From Rhizobium mesoamericanum STM3625 (GTDB lineage: Bacteria; Pseudomonadota; Alphaproteobacteria; Rhizobiales; Rhizobiaceae): DNA of 64,000 bases. The stretch is from positions 3,188,732 through 3,252,731 of the forward strand of contig NZ_HF536772.1 in the NCBI RefSeq assembly GCF_000312665.1, read 5' to 3'. Every line of letters starts with the position of its first letter. Position 1 is the first letter of the stretch. Made by a program: the position numbers and the translations under genes. Shown here in pieces: positions 63,575-64,000 of this stretch. Under the pieces are notes generated by a model. It worked only from the letters and a program-made list of their open reading frames with translations. It had not been told where the DNA came from and did no database searches.

Positions 63575-64000
63575 TTACTCCGCCGCCTGGCGAGCCATCG
63601 GGTTGTTCGGATGCGTTGTCCAGTTTGCATAGTTCGGATCAACGATCTTGCCAGTGCGCTTGTCGAGGTCGCCGGCGGGGAGCTGCTCCAGGGTGATGCA
63701 GCCCTCGACCGGGCAGACGTTGACGCAGAGATTACAACCGACGCATTCCTCTTCCATCACCTCGAAGTGTCTTACGCCATTGACGAACTGGGTGATTGCC
63801 TGGTGCGAGGTATCCTCGCAGGCGATGTGACAGCGGCCGCACTTGATGCAGGCATCCTGGTCGATCTTCGCCTTGGCGATGTAGTTGAGGTTGAGATACT
63901 GCCAGTCGGAAACATTCGGCACGGCTCGGCCGGTGATATCGTCAAGGCTGCGGTGGCCCTTGGCGTCCATCCAGTCGGAGAGACCCGTGATCATCTCCTG
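63575..64000 (-). CDS. preA: Dihydropyrimidine dehydrogenase subunit PreA, C-terminal part (runs off the window)
   Basis: PreA with PreT reduces uracil and thymine to the dihydro forms using NADH, the first step of reductive pyrimidine degradation. Only the C-terminal 141 residues are visible. They contain two [4Fe-4S] ferredoxin-like clusters: CIKCGRCHIACED and CVGCNLCVNVCPVEGC. Preceding is WQYLNLNYIAKAKID, and the tail is DPNYANWTTHPNNPMARQAAE, typical of bacterial PreA. The flavin domain and the start lie beyond the right edge. It is on the same strand as hydA but separated from it by rutR, the GT4, rhodanese and ftrA genes. Confidence 0.95.
   Translation of the reverse strand, partial: QEMITGLSDWMDAKGHRSLDDITGRAVPNVSDWQYLNLNYIAKAKIDQDACIKCGRCHIACEDTSHQAITQFVNGVRHFEVMEEECVGCNLCVNVCPVEGCITLEQLPAGDLDKRTGKIVDPNYANWTTHPNNPMARQAAE

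Overview
The window is a chromosomal segment of an alphaproteobacterium of the order Hyphomicrobiales, most likely Rhizobium sensu lato (Rhizobium, Agrobacterium or Sinorhizobium relatives). The evidence is the CtrA cell-cycle genes (chpT, ctrA, a SciP/DUF1153 gene), an RpoH1-type heat-shock sigma factor beside rluD, a DUF1134/EipA envelope gene, a complete liv cassette carrying the rhizobial DUF6867 protein, and the urtABCDE plus ureDABCEFG layout. Base composition is high GC and even. I see no rRNA, tRNA, CRISPR array, insertion sequence or phage gene. Almost everything looks like vertically inherited core or near-core content.

Layout. 1-5742: end of a phosphohexomutase gene, ung, a glyoxalase-type dioxygenase with its hydrolase partner, a GreA/GreB-domain protein, a double-GNAT protein and an EamA exporter. 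5940-14256: purA, a large charged single-span membrane protein, rpoH, rluD, a small membrane protein, a TrmH-type methyltransferase and a coiled-coil membrane protein. 14376-20010: cell-cycle and envelope block (eipA, chpT, an atypical receiver, ctrA, a FliJ-like coiled coil, a small GNAT protein, sciP, a LuxR-type regulator). 20097-27878: cysQ, livHMGF-DUF6867-livK and a 2-hydroxyacid dehydrogenase. 27909-45972: a nitrogen block. A permease-fused hybrid histidine kinase and a LuxR-type response regulator are divergent from the urea transporter urtABCDE. The urease genes ureD-A-(DUF1272)-B-(LprI-like)-(GT29-like)-C follow, then a diguanylate cyclase gene, then ureE-F-G. 45978-51294: a Crp/Fnr regulator and an RND efflux pair, with FNR-type boxes before both. 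51691-60454: reductive pyrimidine degradation and its transport (NMT1-type ABC transporter, cupin, dihydropyrimidinase, LysE exporter, M20 amidohydrolase, RutR-type TetR regulator). 60469-64000: a GT4 glycosyltransferase, a divergent rhodanese/FtrA pair and the C-terminal part of PreA.

How it fits together. Urea imported by UrtABCDE is hydrolysed by the urease assembled by UreDEFG. Pyrimidines handled by PreA, HydA and the M20 hydrolase release ammonia and CO2, so two nitrogen-scavenging systems lie within about 32 kb. A sigma-54-like promoter lies before ureD, a repeated GTGCAGC element lies between urtA and the permease-kinase, and a RutR-like operator lies before rutR. Near-consensus CtrA boxes precede eipA, sciP and the diguanylate cyclase gene.

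Limits. All calls come from reading translated sequence and motifs. No alignment, profile search or structure prediction was run. Start codons were chosen from ribosome-binding sites and family length, and several remain ambiguous as noted.
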